Source: Atopsyche davidsoni
Taxonomy: Eukaryota; Arthropoda; Insecta; Trichoptera; Hydrobiosidae
DNA: 64,000 nt
Reading direction: 5' to 3'
NCBI GenBank assembly: GCA_022113835.1
Contig: JAILWY010000009.1
Coordinates: 17,956,001 to 18,020,000, forward strand
Each line of letters begins with the position of its first letter. Within the stretch, counting starts at the first letter, position 1. The translations under genes were made by a program, and so were the position numbers. Shown in pieces: positions 51,134 through 61,300 of the stretch. The notes beneath the pieces are model-generated. The model had not been told where the DNA came from and made no database searches. It saw nothing but the letters and a program-made list of their open reading frames with translations.

Positions 51134-51705
51134 GGGTGTCCCAAAATTAACGCAAGATTTGAATTTGTCGCCATTTGTGCAGTAAAGTTTTGGGAACACT
51201 TAAAAAAAACAATTTGACAGCTGACAGTTTATGGGTTAGTATAAATTGAGCGTTACACGATTGAACAACATGTCTTCATTATTGAACAATATTTCAAAAA
51301 TAATGAAAGCTTGGCAGCCGCAGTTCGAAAATTTCATACAAAATATGGTCGGAATAGTGTTTGAAGAGATTAATTGAAAAATTCAGGGAGACTGGATTAG
51401 TTGGAGACGTTAAACACACAGGTCATCCAAAATCTAGCCGTTTTAATTGTTAATATCGAAGCAGTGCGTAAGAGTGTCGGTGACAATCCAGGAACCTCAA
51501 TTCGGCGTCGTGGACAAGAATTGCAAATTTCAAGAAGCTCTCTAAGGCGTATACGAACTAAAGATCTGTGTCTCCATGCTTACAAAATTCAATTAACACA
51601 AGAACTGAAGCCTAATGACCATGCACAGCGAAGAGAAACGAAGTTAAAACACTATTCTGACCATATTTTGAGTTTTATGAAGAATTCAGTTGAGTTATTC
51701 TAATA
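51134..51705 (+). mobile_element. Truncated Tc1/mariner-type element, helix-turn-helix half
   Basis: It starts after a (TA)n tract with GGGTGTCCCAAAATTAACGC, a plausible terminal repeat. Coding sequence in broken frames follows: EQYFKNNESLAAAVRKFH, KRLIEKFRETGLVGDVKHTG, NIEAVRKSVGDNPGTSIRRR, QELQISRSSLRRIRTKDLCL, HAYKIQLTQELKPNDHAQRR. This is the two-helix-turn-helix DNA-binding half of an abundant insect transposase family in the Tc1/mariner/IS630 group. At least two frame breaks occur before 51420. The catalytic DDE half and 3' terminal repeat are absent. Confidence 0.75.
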
Positions 51706-51744
51706 ATAATTGCTTTTCTCTTATACTTTTTCGTTTGCTCATTT

Positions 51745-51790
51745 ACCAGCATTTTGGCGAAACAAGTTGCGTCAAAAAATAAAAATTAGG
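51745..51790 (+). repeat. Hammerhead-like motif of the third subfamily
   Basis: CCAGCATTTTGGCGAAAC, then AAGTTGCGTCAAAAAATAAA. GAAAC and GTC are kept, followed by an AAATAAA-type tail. It lies just beyond the truncated Tc1/mariner-type fragment. Confidence 0.4.
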
Positions 51791-51799
51791 AATAATATG

Positions 51800-53260
51800 T
51801 TTTTATAATACTCGAATTGGATTCGACCAAGTTCTGTCAAAAACGTTAAATAAATTAATACAAAATTAATTTCAACAACGCAAGGTCTTTCAAGCAAGTA
51901 GCTTAATGTGTCAAACGATATTTTTTTCAACTTTGCGAAGAAGCACTCTCGTTAAAGAATGCAGCTAGATGATAATTGTAGGAGCTACTTATAAGTAGGC
52001 TGAGAATCATCTGTTCTGTGAAATAAGTCACATGCTGTCCGCTCAGCAACCGCCAAAGAGGCTGTCGATGGAGCACTTCTATATAACTATACTAGAAAAA
52101 ATATTTATTTTAAACAGCTTAATCACTTTAAATAATGAATGCTGCTGTGAGATCATCAAATTCAATAATTCAAGGCCATTTGAAGAGCAAACGTAAAAAA
52201 AACGAATAGGTTTTAGATGATTCCGCATAGGAACATTTTGTTACTGCCAATATTTAATGATATACCTAAATTTTTTTGCTAATTTAATTTAATTAAAATT
52301 TCTCTTTAAGCATTGGTATATCAATAGAATTCCCATTTTTATAACGAGATTAGTTTTGCCAACACCTTGTGTCAATAATACTTAATATATTGGCATGTCT
52401 GTATATTAAATTTGATCCCCATATAAGAATAAAAATATGTTAAGATTTTAAGTAATTCATTATTTTGAGTTTTGATTAAATATTAATGCTTTCATAACTA
52501 TAATTGTTTTTCTTCTTATAAGAGCATGGTGAAACTGAACAAGTTTATCTTTTACTCTAAAATATATTCTATAAAAAACACATAATCAAAATATTATTAA
52601 CGCAAGTGATAGACATTTATAAGGCGAAAGAGGCTCTTTTTAACAAATCAGCAATACATAAAATATTCGCCATTCTTCAAAATAAATACATAGATACATT
52701 AATATTCAGGCTAGACCTGTTTTTCATATTATGATTCATACTTAAATAAATTTGAATCATAACTGGTTTTTGCCTATCGATGGCTTGACTAGACTTTCAT
52801 GTTTGAATTACTGTATTATTGATGGACAAGGCATTTGCTTGGTGAAGATCCATATTATTGATAAATGAAAGGAATTGTTTGTACACTTTACATGAGCTTA
52901 TTTATATTCAGCATAACTAGTCAGATTCAGAATATACTAATAAAATATACAAACAACGCACATAAATTCTAACAGTGTTTCGACACTGTAATAATACCCT
53001 TAAACCACCAAAAAATCAAGTGGCTCCAAGAAGAAGTGAAACATGTTTAATTTTAAACTGGATCATAAACAAATTGTAGTCCACATCTTAATAACGTGTA
53101 GTGGATCCAACTAACAGTATAACCCTCATCTGAACTATTGTTACCATTTTTCCGTTTGGTGTATTTAAACGTATGTTGTTTGTATTTCTGATTCTGCATC
53201 TGATGATGAGCAGGTTACTCTCGAGACTAGTTATGCTAAAAATAAATAATCTCATGTGAC
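51800..53260. other. AT-rich non-coding sequence
   Basis: Nothing recognisable apart from a possible eroded hairpin near 52345-52375 (TTTTGCCAACACCTTGTGTC). Confidence 0.35.
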
Positions 53261-53263
53261 GTA

Positions 53264-53857
53264 CAGTAATACCCCGTTTTACGCGACCCTGTTATGCGCG
53301 GTTTCACTATAACGCGAAATTCAAATTTCGCGATAAAATGCCTCGCAGTAAGCGAATTTCTTATTTAAAGAATGTGTATGAACATAATGCAGTCATTGAC
53401 TTCTCTTAACAATAAAAAAAACAGCGTTGGGTGTTATGAACGTATTTTACAAGAACGTAAAAGAAACGCTACCCAAAAGACAATACATGTAATTTTCAAA
53501 ATAACATGTAAAACTACATAAAGTGTTCTTAGAATTAGAGTGATGGATTCATTTGATTCGTTTTTTTTGTATTGAGTTTTGGCTACGAGTATTAACCCTT
53601 TCAAGGGAGTCATCAGTTGTCTTGCCCTAAGGGGTAAAGTCAATAATTCCGGCAGAGTCCTTGCCATTCCATAGTGATTTCGCTAGGAATTTGACAAAGA
53701 TTAGAGCGTTATCTCTAGCCTCTTAGGTTTAGGCCTTATAGGGGGGGAAACGTCACAGTATGTATGTATGTTTAATCGTAAACACCGATATACGCGAATT
53801 TCACTAAAGGCGATTTTTTTCCGGAACGTATCCCTCGTGTAAAGCGGGGTATTACTG
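53264..53857. mobile_element. pogo/Tigger-like MITE, 594 bp, with TA target duplication
   Basis: The left end CAGTAATACCCCGTTTTACG and right end CGGGGTATTACTG are inverted, with further paired words (GCGAATTTC, ACGCGAAATTC). TA flanks both sides (53262-53263 and 53858-53859). The CAGTA...CCCCG terminus and 'ACGCG' internal repeats are typical of pogo/Tigger families. A 77-codon minus-strand frame inside is not a recognisable transposase, so the element is non-autonomous. It lies about 50 bp before the GC-rich promoter island of the transporter. Confidence 0.8.
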
Positions 53858-54254
53858 TATACAAAAAATTCGATTAATTTATCAATGAATTACTGTACTT
53901 AATAAATTCGCGGATGGGACTTTTTGCCTCGAAAGTGTGCTTGCAAGCCATCGCTGCATCTTTCCCTTGTCTTCGGCAGAGCAGCTCGCAGCCAGGTGCG
54001 TCACTTCCTCGTGATCCTTTGGGCAGACAGGTCGACTCGCCCTCCCAGCCTCCTCTTCAGACCTCCGCTCACCTCATAGACCTCCGCACTCGGCGCGGCT
54101 CCATTCCAGTGCGGTCTGCCCGAGAAGCCAGCCGCCGCCTCCGGAGGCCCGACGCGACTCACCTATGGTGGCTTATGGAAACCATACTATCTGAAACTAT
54201 TTACCATCGCTTAATATACACGCGCGAGACTCCACATGTGTCCGGCTGAGAGTT

Positions 54255-54261
54255 TATATAA
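54255..54261 (+). promoter_or_regulatory. TATA box
   Basis: TATATAA lies 96 bp upstream of the start codon, at the downstream edge of the GC-rich island. It is the only TATA-like element between the island and the ATG. Confidence 0.5.
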
Positions 54262-54310
54262 CTATGAGTTTGAAGTGGAGTTTAACGCGCGGCGTGGTAG
54301 TGGAGGTCGC

Positions 54311-54316
54311 ATGTAA
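54311..54316 (+). promoter_or_regulatory. Start-stop upstream ORF (ATGTAA)
   Basis: An ATG followed immediately by TAA, 46 nt before the main start codon and inside the predicted leader. Minimal uORFs of this kind can stall ribosomes and lower translation of the main frame. Whether it is transcribed depends on the true start site. Confidence 0.4.
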
Positions 54317-54356
54317 AAATATTTAGTGCCAAGTGGATTTTCAGCATATTTTCAAA

Positions 54357-54438
54357 ATGACTATCGAGGCAGGGCAAACGATTGTGGATCGCTTCAGTAA
54401 AAGCAGGCAATGGTCGCAGTGGTTGGCTGCATTTTCAG
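54357..54438 (+). CDS. Sugar porter, exon 1 (N-terminal cytoplasmic segment)
   Basis: This exon gives the first 27 codons and one base of the Tret1-like transporter. It reads MTIEAGQTIVDRF, then SRQWSQWLAAFS, and ends at CAG/GTATGT, a strong donor. The leftover G joins CC at 56907 to make GCC (Ala28), so residues 21-35 read QWLAAFSATLMLFCT. This fits the usual 'Q(Y/W)LAA.(S/A)A.L' entry into TM1 of insect Tret1-like proteins. The exon is too short to appear as a long open frame. Support comes from the matching phase, the donor consensus, the upstream TATA box and the family-typical sequence across the junction. A mature transcript would confirm it. Confidence 0.85.
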
Positions 54439-56906
54439 GTATGTAAACAAATATTGCATAAAGTTTATGACCAGATACAAAACAGTTTTCAGTAGTTGTT
54501 TCCGGTAGGTATTGTAATATCATCCGTGTCCTCTGAGTGCTTATTTATGATTATTGATGTAAAATGTTGTTGTATACTGCATCGTTGAATTTAAACGATA
54601 TTAACGTTGATATGATTTGATTGCAAATATGAAAGTTTGTTATAAAATAATGCATTCAATTAAACAGTTTTTTTACATACGGTACATAACTTAATCGGAA
54701 AAAAAAGTACACATAAAATTATATTTTTAAACAGGGATAACTCGCCATTCTGCAGACTTCGGTGATACAGCCAGCACGTGTGTCTGACACACATTGACTT
54801 TTCAATACTGCAATCAGTCCTGAACCAAACACAGTAATAAATAATGATGAAGATACAATTGTGCATTGCGTGACCTAAACATGTAGAATTCAATGAAACG
54901 TTTGCAAGGTTATACAATTGTGTTATAAATGTATAAAACACACTTCAATCATTAGTTTATTTTATAATGATTTGTTGGTTAGTTTGTAGAAATAAACACT
55001 TAATTTATTGGAGAATTTCAGAGATTCAATCAACAAATATATTTTGTGGTATTTTTTACAACCTTACTGAAGGTAAAATTGTAACTACACCCATAAAACT
55101 TCACCTTGTACTTGTTAAACCTTCGACTTCTGTTTTCGTTCTACACGATATTTCACTGTACTATTAAAATATTTTAATTTAACCATAATTGTTGCATGTA
55201 AGTGTTTATTTTATTTCTTTGTTTACATTCGTGTTGTGTATTTCATTTGTAAATAAATAAATATTCAGTTATATAATGTTATGTTTGCTTTACGAATAAT
55301 TAGTATAAATTCAAGGATTATTATAGTAAATATAATATTGGTAGCTAGTATGTTAAACTGAATAAATAGACATTGGTTCGTAATTTTTCGTTTCAACTAA
55401 GGTTTTTTTAATTTAATTTTTTTATTATATTTTGCAAAGAAATACCGAGAATAAAAATATGCAGATTTTGAAATAATATTATTATTATGTGTACCAAAAA
55501 CACGCTTGTTTATTATTCAAAACTAGTACCAATCATTATTTTATTTACGAGTAACGAAGATATATTTTAATTAATAAAGGCAGGAGGACTGTTTTTATTT
55601 TGAATATTCTTATATAAAAAAATAATATGGAATTACTGAAAAATTAAATATAATATATATATATTTTAATATCTAAAGAAATTGTAGATTATAGTCTTGG
55701 GCTTTAACAACTACATATTTTCATTTATTTTTAAATAATTGGGACAAAACGTAATTGGCTTTTTTATTATTTTTAAAACAGCCTTGTTACGGCCCTGAAG
55801 ACTTGCAGAATAGACAGGGAAAGTTTCGATTGGTTTGAAATATTACATTGAAATACGAGTGTATTAGTATTTTTTTTTTGTGGAAATAATAAAATAAAAC
55901 GTGAAAATACCATAATACTTCAGAATTCAATGAACTTGGGTGACGTGTTGAAAAGAAAAAAACGCTAATATCATTTTTTTTATATTTGCGTTGAGTTTAT
56001 CCATAAGCTTGTATTTATTTGATAGTGCCCCACTATTTGAATATAATTACACCAATACGTAAAAAATAACAACTGAAATCTTCACTAAGAGCTTTTTTGT
56101 GTTTAAGGGGCATTAAAAAATTGATGCGCGTTTACTATAATAATGGCAAAGATCGTAAATTGGAACTTACCTTAGCAATCAACGAAAATTATAAAATAAC
56201 GATCTAACAAAGCATGTCATACATATATATATTTATATATTGAATAGTATTATAGAATAATATTCGAGCCTTCAAATTCGGTTTTTTTTTTAAAGTAAAA
56301 ATATATATTTTTAAAATTTTACTTATTTGAAATATAATCATTTTCATAGTTAGAAGTATATCTTCATCATCTGTCCTATATTTTTAACGACGCATTTGAA
56401 GAGTGGAGGTCCTTGACTACTTTGTTTAAATTGTATTTGTATCAACATACACTAACGAGTACAACAAGATAAGTACTTTTATAATTAATAAATAGCTCAA
56501 CATAAGGTACTTTTGGAATAAACAGATGCGTTCATATTGCAATTTAGATGTTTTAGATTGTCTAAAATCTTTCTGTTTATGCTTAACGTCGTAAAAATTA
56601 GAATTAATAATTCTATATGATTTTTATGTAAAATCATCACATAAAAATAACTCTTTTATAGCTATTGCACCTTCTGTGATAAGCTTGGCGGACAGGTGCT
56701 TGGAATATTGTCTTGAATACTAAAAGATGTAAGTGTATTCACATACTGACAACTATACTAACTAATTTGAATGACTATATAATATTTTAAATAAAACTCA
56801 GTGTGATAATGCCAGCGTCAAAGTTTGGCGAAACCGGTCACCAATAAAAATAGAATAGAAAAATCTCTAAAATGTATAAATTCTTACCTTGTTATTTTAA
56901 TTGCAG
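54439..56906 (+). other. Intron 1 of the sugar porter gene
   Basis: A 2468-bp phase-1 intron from GTATGT to TTATTTTAATTGCAG. It is AT-rich, with a (TA)n patch near 56224-56241 and many A/T runs. I see no further exon in it. The last ~100 bp carry a copy of the palindromic repeat. Confidence 0.8.
56800..56880 (+). repeat. Palindromic-repeat right arm beside a splice acceptor
   Basis: CTCAGTGTGATAATGCCAGC, GTCAAAGTTTGGCGAAACCG, GTCACCAATAAAAATAG, GAAAAATCTCTAAAATG. It ends only about 26 bp before the acceptor AG (56905-56906). Because TTGGCGAAACCGGTCACCAA has no stop in this frame, it extends the open frame of exon 2 upstream to 56825. The same frame appears in the unrelated copy at 50778, which shows that it is repeat sequence and not protein. 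Confidence 0.85.
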
Positions 56907-58267
56907 CCACGCTGATGCTTTTCTGTACTGGGATATGTTTTGCGTGGTCGTCTCCGTCGCTGTCCATCCTGCAATCTCCATCGACTCCCTTTGCGATCAC
57001 CAACAATGACGCCTCATGGATAGCGTCGCTTCTTCTCTTCGGTTCTGCTGTTGGACCCATCGTCGGAGCCGCCATAGCCAGAATTCTGGGACCGAAGAAA
57101 GCCATATTAACAGCTTCCCTGCCATTTTTAGTGGGATTCATCCTCATAGTAGTCGCCAATAATGCTTCGTATATATTTGTTTCGAGGCTTATATCAGGGA
57201 TAGGCGTAGGGATAAGCTTTAGTACGGTGCCAATATTTTTAGGCGAAATAGCTGAGAATCACAATAGAGGTTCCTTAATGATAATATTCACAATAATGCT
57301 CAGTTTAGGGGGGTTGTTTGTATCGAGTATTGGACCGTTTATATCTATAAAAATGATGGGAACCTTGTCTGCCATGATTCCATTATTATTTTTAGTATCT
57401 TTCAGTTTGATACCTGACTCTCCGTACTTCTTAATGAGAATAGGCAAAGAAAAAGAAGCTTATGACGCTTTGAGGTGGTATCGCAGGCGCGAACACAATG
57501 AAGATGTGCAATCAGAAATAGATATAATAAAAAAGAGCGTATTGGAGAATCTTCCATTTGTGGAATCATTCAAGCAGATTGCTATAAAACCGAATCCAAA
57601 GGCGTTGGGAGTAGTGTTCCTAGCCGTCCTAGCTCAGCAGTTCAGCGGAATAATGGCGATGATGTTCTATCAAGAACAGATTTACGCCAGTGCTGACATC
57701 CCCATGAAGCCTGAGATCGCAGTCATCCTGTCCACCGTCATCAGCAACATCTCGGGGGTATCCTCGATCTTCTTCGTGGACCGCTGGGGACGAAAGCCGT
57801 TGCTGGTTCTGTCTTCCGTCGGTTGTGCAACCTCCACGCTGCTCGTCGGTGCGTATTACCATATCATCACATCCGGCGGACCTTCCTCGCAGCTCAAGTG
57901 GCTGCCAGTCATAGCTCTAAACCTGTTTTTCATTTCGTTTTCTGTCGGCCTAGGGTCTATACCTTACACTATACTGGGAGAGTTGTTCTCTTCTAACTTC
58001 AAGGAGATAGCCAACTGCATTATTTCAGTCCTGGGTGCGCTCGTCGCGTTCGCAATCACCAAGGTCTTCCAGATTGTTAGAGACTCTCTGGGTTCCTCGG
58101 TGTCATTCTTTGGATTTTCCGGGTTATTATTCCTATCTATCATTTTCATTCTCATAGTAATACCGGAGACGATGAACAAAAGTTTTCTTGACATACAAAA
58201 CATGTTAAAAGGTAATAAAATTGACGTATTGAATGAACAGCCAACCAAAGAGAACACTAAAATGTAA
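56907..58267 (+). CDS. Facilitated trehalose/hexose transporter, Tret1-like (MFS sugar porter), exon 2
   Basis: This exon encodes residues 28-480 of a 480-residue, 12-TM sugar porter that would carry trehalose or hexose across the plasma membrane, linking haemolymph and cells. Sugar-porter motifs in order are: SWIASL (64-69); ARILGPKK (85-92, loop 2-3); SRLISGIGVGI (120-130) with PIFLGEIAENHNRG (136-149); PDSPYFLM (197-204, the PESPR-like end of the N-half); QQFSGI (271-276); DRWGRKP (319-325, loop 8-9); GSIPYTILGELF (377-388); PETMNKS (447-453). Length is normal and the frame is intact. Departures are SR for GR at 120-121 and Met277 where most porters have Asn (QQxSGINA). The exon begins after TTGCAG at 56906; an open frame to 56825 is repeat-derived. 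Substrate is inferred from family only; hexose or polyol is possible. Confidence 0.93.
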
Positions 58268-58315
58268 CCGCTTTGGTAAACTGAAACAATGTGATGAATC
58301 TGAAGACCTGCAATG

Positions 58316-58321
58316 AATAAA
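58316..58321 (+). terminator. Polyadenylation signal of the sugar porter gene
   Basis: AATAAA begins 49 bp after the stop codon (TAA, 58265-58267) and is followed by A-rich then GT-containing sequence. A very short 3' UTR is implied. Further AATAAA words downstream are common by composition. Confidence 0.6.
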
Positions 58322-58329
58322 AAAATTAC

Positions 58330-61300
58330 ATGTCACTGATATTTTGATAAGATTGCTGTGAACTGAAATTTAAATCTAAACACGATTATTTTCAAAAATT
58401 TACTATTTCTGTATATAATACAATATTTGTAGTTAGAGTGGTTTGCTTCCACCTTGAAGTATTGAAATATAATTGAAATATTACCATGTAAAGGTCCATG
58501 ATTATCTCCGACCTGGTTACAGTCATCAGCTGTGACTCATGGCTGAATGATTGTCAGTGTTGTTCATTCACTGTGAAAGTGTTTTACATCTCGCGTCAGT
58601 GTAAGCGGTTTGGCTGTACTTTGGCAACTGAGGATTATGCAATACAATGTGAATGACCTCTCATTGTATAAGTACAGGATGTCTCTTAATTCATGGCAAC
58701 AGCCAAAAAAGAGAGATGTATCTGTGTTTCATATAAAAATCTGAGTCAGTGAAAATTCAATCGAAACTATTAAATAAGAGTAGAAGAGAAAAAACAGGTA
58801 GGCAAGCAATAAAAGCATTTAAAAATAACTATTTTATACAAGAAAGTAAGATAAATCTTCAATGTATTTTAATTTTTTTAATGTTGTAATCAGTTCAAAT
58901 AATTCAAAAATTATAGTATGGAAAAGCTGTGAAATAAAAAAAAATGTATTTTTTAATAAATAAATATTTTTTTGGTGATTATTTCTGAAATAAATTATAT
59001 TCATATATATTTTTAACTAAATATTTCTGATTTCTAAAAAAAGTACAATTCACGATATATATGGTTTAAGATATGTTTTAAAATACAATTGATATTAAAC
59101 TATTAATATATATCTCATAAAAGTCCACCTAAATGAAATGAAATTGGTCAAATGAAGCATTGTTATAACTGAAATGTAAATGTACTAAGTTTAAGATGTA
59201 CAAGTTTTGTGGAAAACAAAAATTGATTTATAAAAAAGTCAATTAAAAGTTCCATAAGTGTATTTCCTTTATATGTCATCATAAAGATTGAAGAGGTTTT
59301 TTCAAGGTGAATGAGTTCATTTACCTTACAAACTTATGGTTGTATTTCTAAATAATGAGTATAATTACTTACATACTTTGGTTTTGTATAAAGTTTAACT
59401 TAAAAAAAAAATATTATAAACTTAAAATATAATTGGATATTCATGGATAATATGCATGTTTAAAACGAAAATATTTATTGAAACCGTTTATTACATTGTG
59501 ATACTAGGATAATTTTTTAGGTATATTTACAAAAATGTATTCATTTGTATTAAAAGAATGTTCGTCATATTGTTTCTATTTTTATTTTATAAGCCAGAAA
59601 TGTCTTAAACGTATGTTATATGCATAAACGTATTTTTCAATAAATTATTAAATATGAAGGCGACGTGAGTACGAATAAAAATGTGTTTTCCTAAGAAATT
59701 AATCATATAATAATCCATTATGAATGATGAATAAATAAAGTTTAAAATTTCAAGATTCTTGATTTTTCTTTTAGTACATTTACAATAGTTCTTATTGCTT
59801 AGGTTGTAATATTGTGTGTGACTATCCCCTCTTCCTTAGTGAACATTTTTTATTTTTTTTCGTTATTGAGAAAATATGTATAAAAAAACCCTTAGTATAA
59901 TTTTTTTTACATAAAATCTATTATCACGCAAATCGACGAAATGACATACTTATTCAATCATTCAATTCACGCCATCTATATAAATACGATTTGACTTGCA
60001 CGATGTTAGTCAAGACTTGGGGGCATTTCAATTAGCTTATCAAATAGTTTATGCAGTTTCACCAACGACTACTGACATCAAATATTTACGATTACTAAAA
60101 TAAAATCTACTTAAACTATTGAAAATGTTATATATATAATAATCCATACACATCATGAATAAAATTTTTGTTCACAAACATAATAATAGTTAGTTGTTAC
60201 GTCGCTAGATGGCTCTATATCATTAAATTAATGAAATAATCAAAATGCCTGAGAATGAGTGACATTTTCTAAATATATGAAGAAATACATTCAAAATTGA
60301 TGAGAACCTCGGGCAACAAACCTAATAAGGTAATCAAATTTGTATAATAAGATCTCTAGTGTAGAGCATGAATCAGAAAAATATCCAATACTGAGGGTAG
60401 ATGGATGTGATTGATACGAGTAATTGGTAATCTCCAAAGACCTCCTTGATTTCACCATCTTAATTTAATCAGATCAATCACAATTTTGTCCTGCTGTTAA
60501 AAAAAAACGTAAAATCGCATTTGCTCATTGCGCAATTCGCGATATACAAATGAAAATCTTTTTTTTATAATAACAATATGTATATAAAATACAGATCAGC
60601 ATAAGCGAGACAAGTGCGATGATTCGTGTGTGTGAAAATTAAAAAAGTATATAAATTAATTAAATAATAATTAAGCTTTCCAAATGTATTTTTGTTGGTG
60701 ATGAAATATTGACAATCAATCTCCATAAACTTTTACAACAATGTCATTAAATTTTTATGAAGAATTTTAAAATTCTAACTGATTCTAAAATATTCCAATG
60801 AATTATTCAAATTATTTTGCAGATGGTCTTAAAATATGTGAATTTGTTAATACAATAAAAATAACCAAATCTTGTTTTTAGAAACACACAACAACAATTT
60901 CCTTACAATATTATTATGCGAGACTTCTATTACAATATATACGTGCGGCTTTAAATAAGCACATTTTTTTAAAATATAAAAATGGTTTTTTTATTATATG
61001 CATCAATATTATGAAAAAATGAATTTTAAGCGGTTTTTTATATGTTGCCGGATAAATTTTATATTGATTATTTCTTTGAATTATGTGAATTTCTGATAAT
61101 CACTTTTGGACACCAAGGTTATATATTTTGATATTATTTTTAATTGCTTTCTTAAAAATCACGACATCAGTCTGAAAAAATAAATTGTGATTTGAAAAAA
61201 AAATGTTTTTTTAAGAATCAAGACATTATTGACATTTAAAAAAGGTTTGAAATGGAAAAACAAAGTGTTTCTCGTGTATTTAATGTATATATTTTACCAT

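Larger units (their letters stand above)
53900..54356 (+). promoter_or_regulatory. GC-rich promoter region and 5' UTR of the transporter
   Basis: Strongly GC-rich from about 53920 to 54170, unlike all surrounding sequence. A TATA box follows, and a short leader runs to the ATG at 54357. A 111-codon frame through it (53914-54249) is Ser/Arg/Pro-rich, has no domain, and ends before the TATA box, so I treat it as chance. The transcription start would be about 54285-54290, giving a leader of roughly 70 nt. Confidence 0.55.

Noticed and set aside
53914..54249. 111-codon frame upstream of the transporter
   Set aside because: Low-complexity Ser/Arg/Pro composition in a GC-rich promoter island, no domain, and it ends before the TATA box.
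56825..56906. Coding start of the transporter at TTG 56825 (MAKPVTNKN...)
   Set aside because: This stretch is the palindromic repeat; the same residues come from the repeat near 50778. A strong acceptor at 56905-56906 and a phase-matched upstream exon give a family-typical N-terminus.
57259..58257. Minus-strand open frames of 62-97 codons inside the transporter
   Set aside because: Shadows of the well-supported plus-strand coding exon.
58672..58720. Transposon terminus (ACAGGATGTCTCTTAATTC)
   Set aside because: No inverted partner or transposase sequence found nearby.
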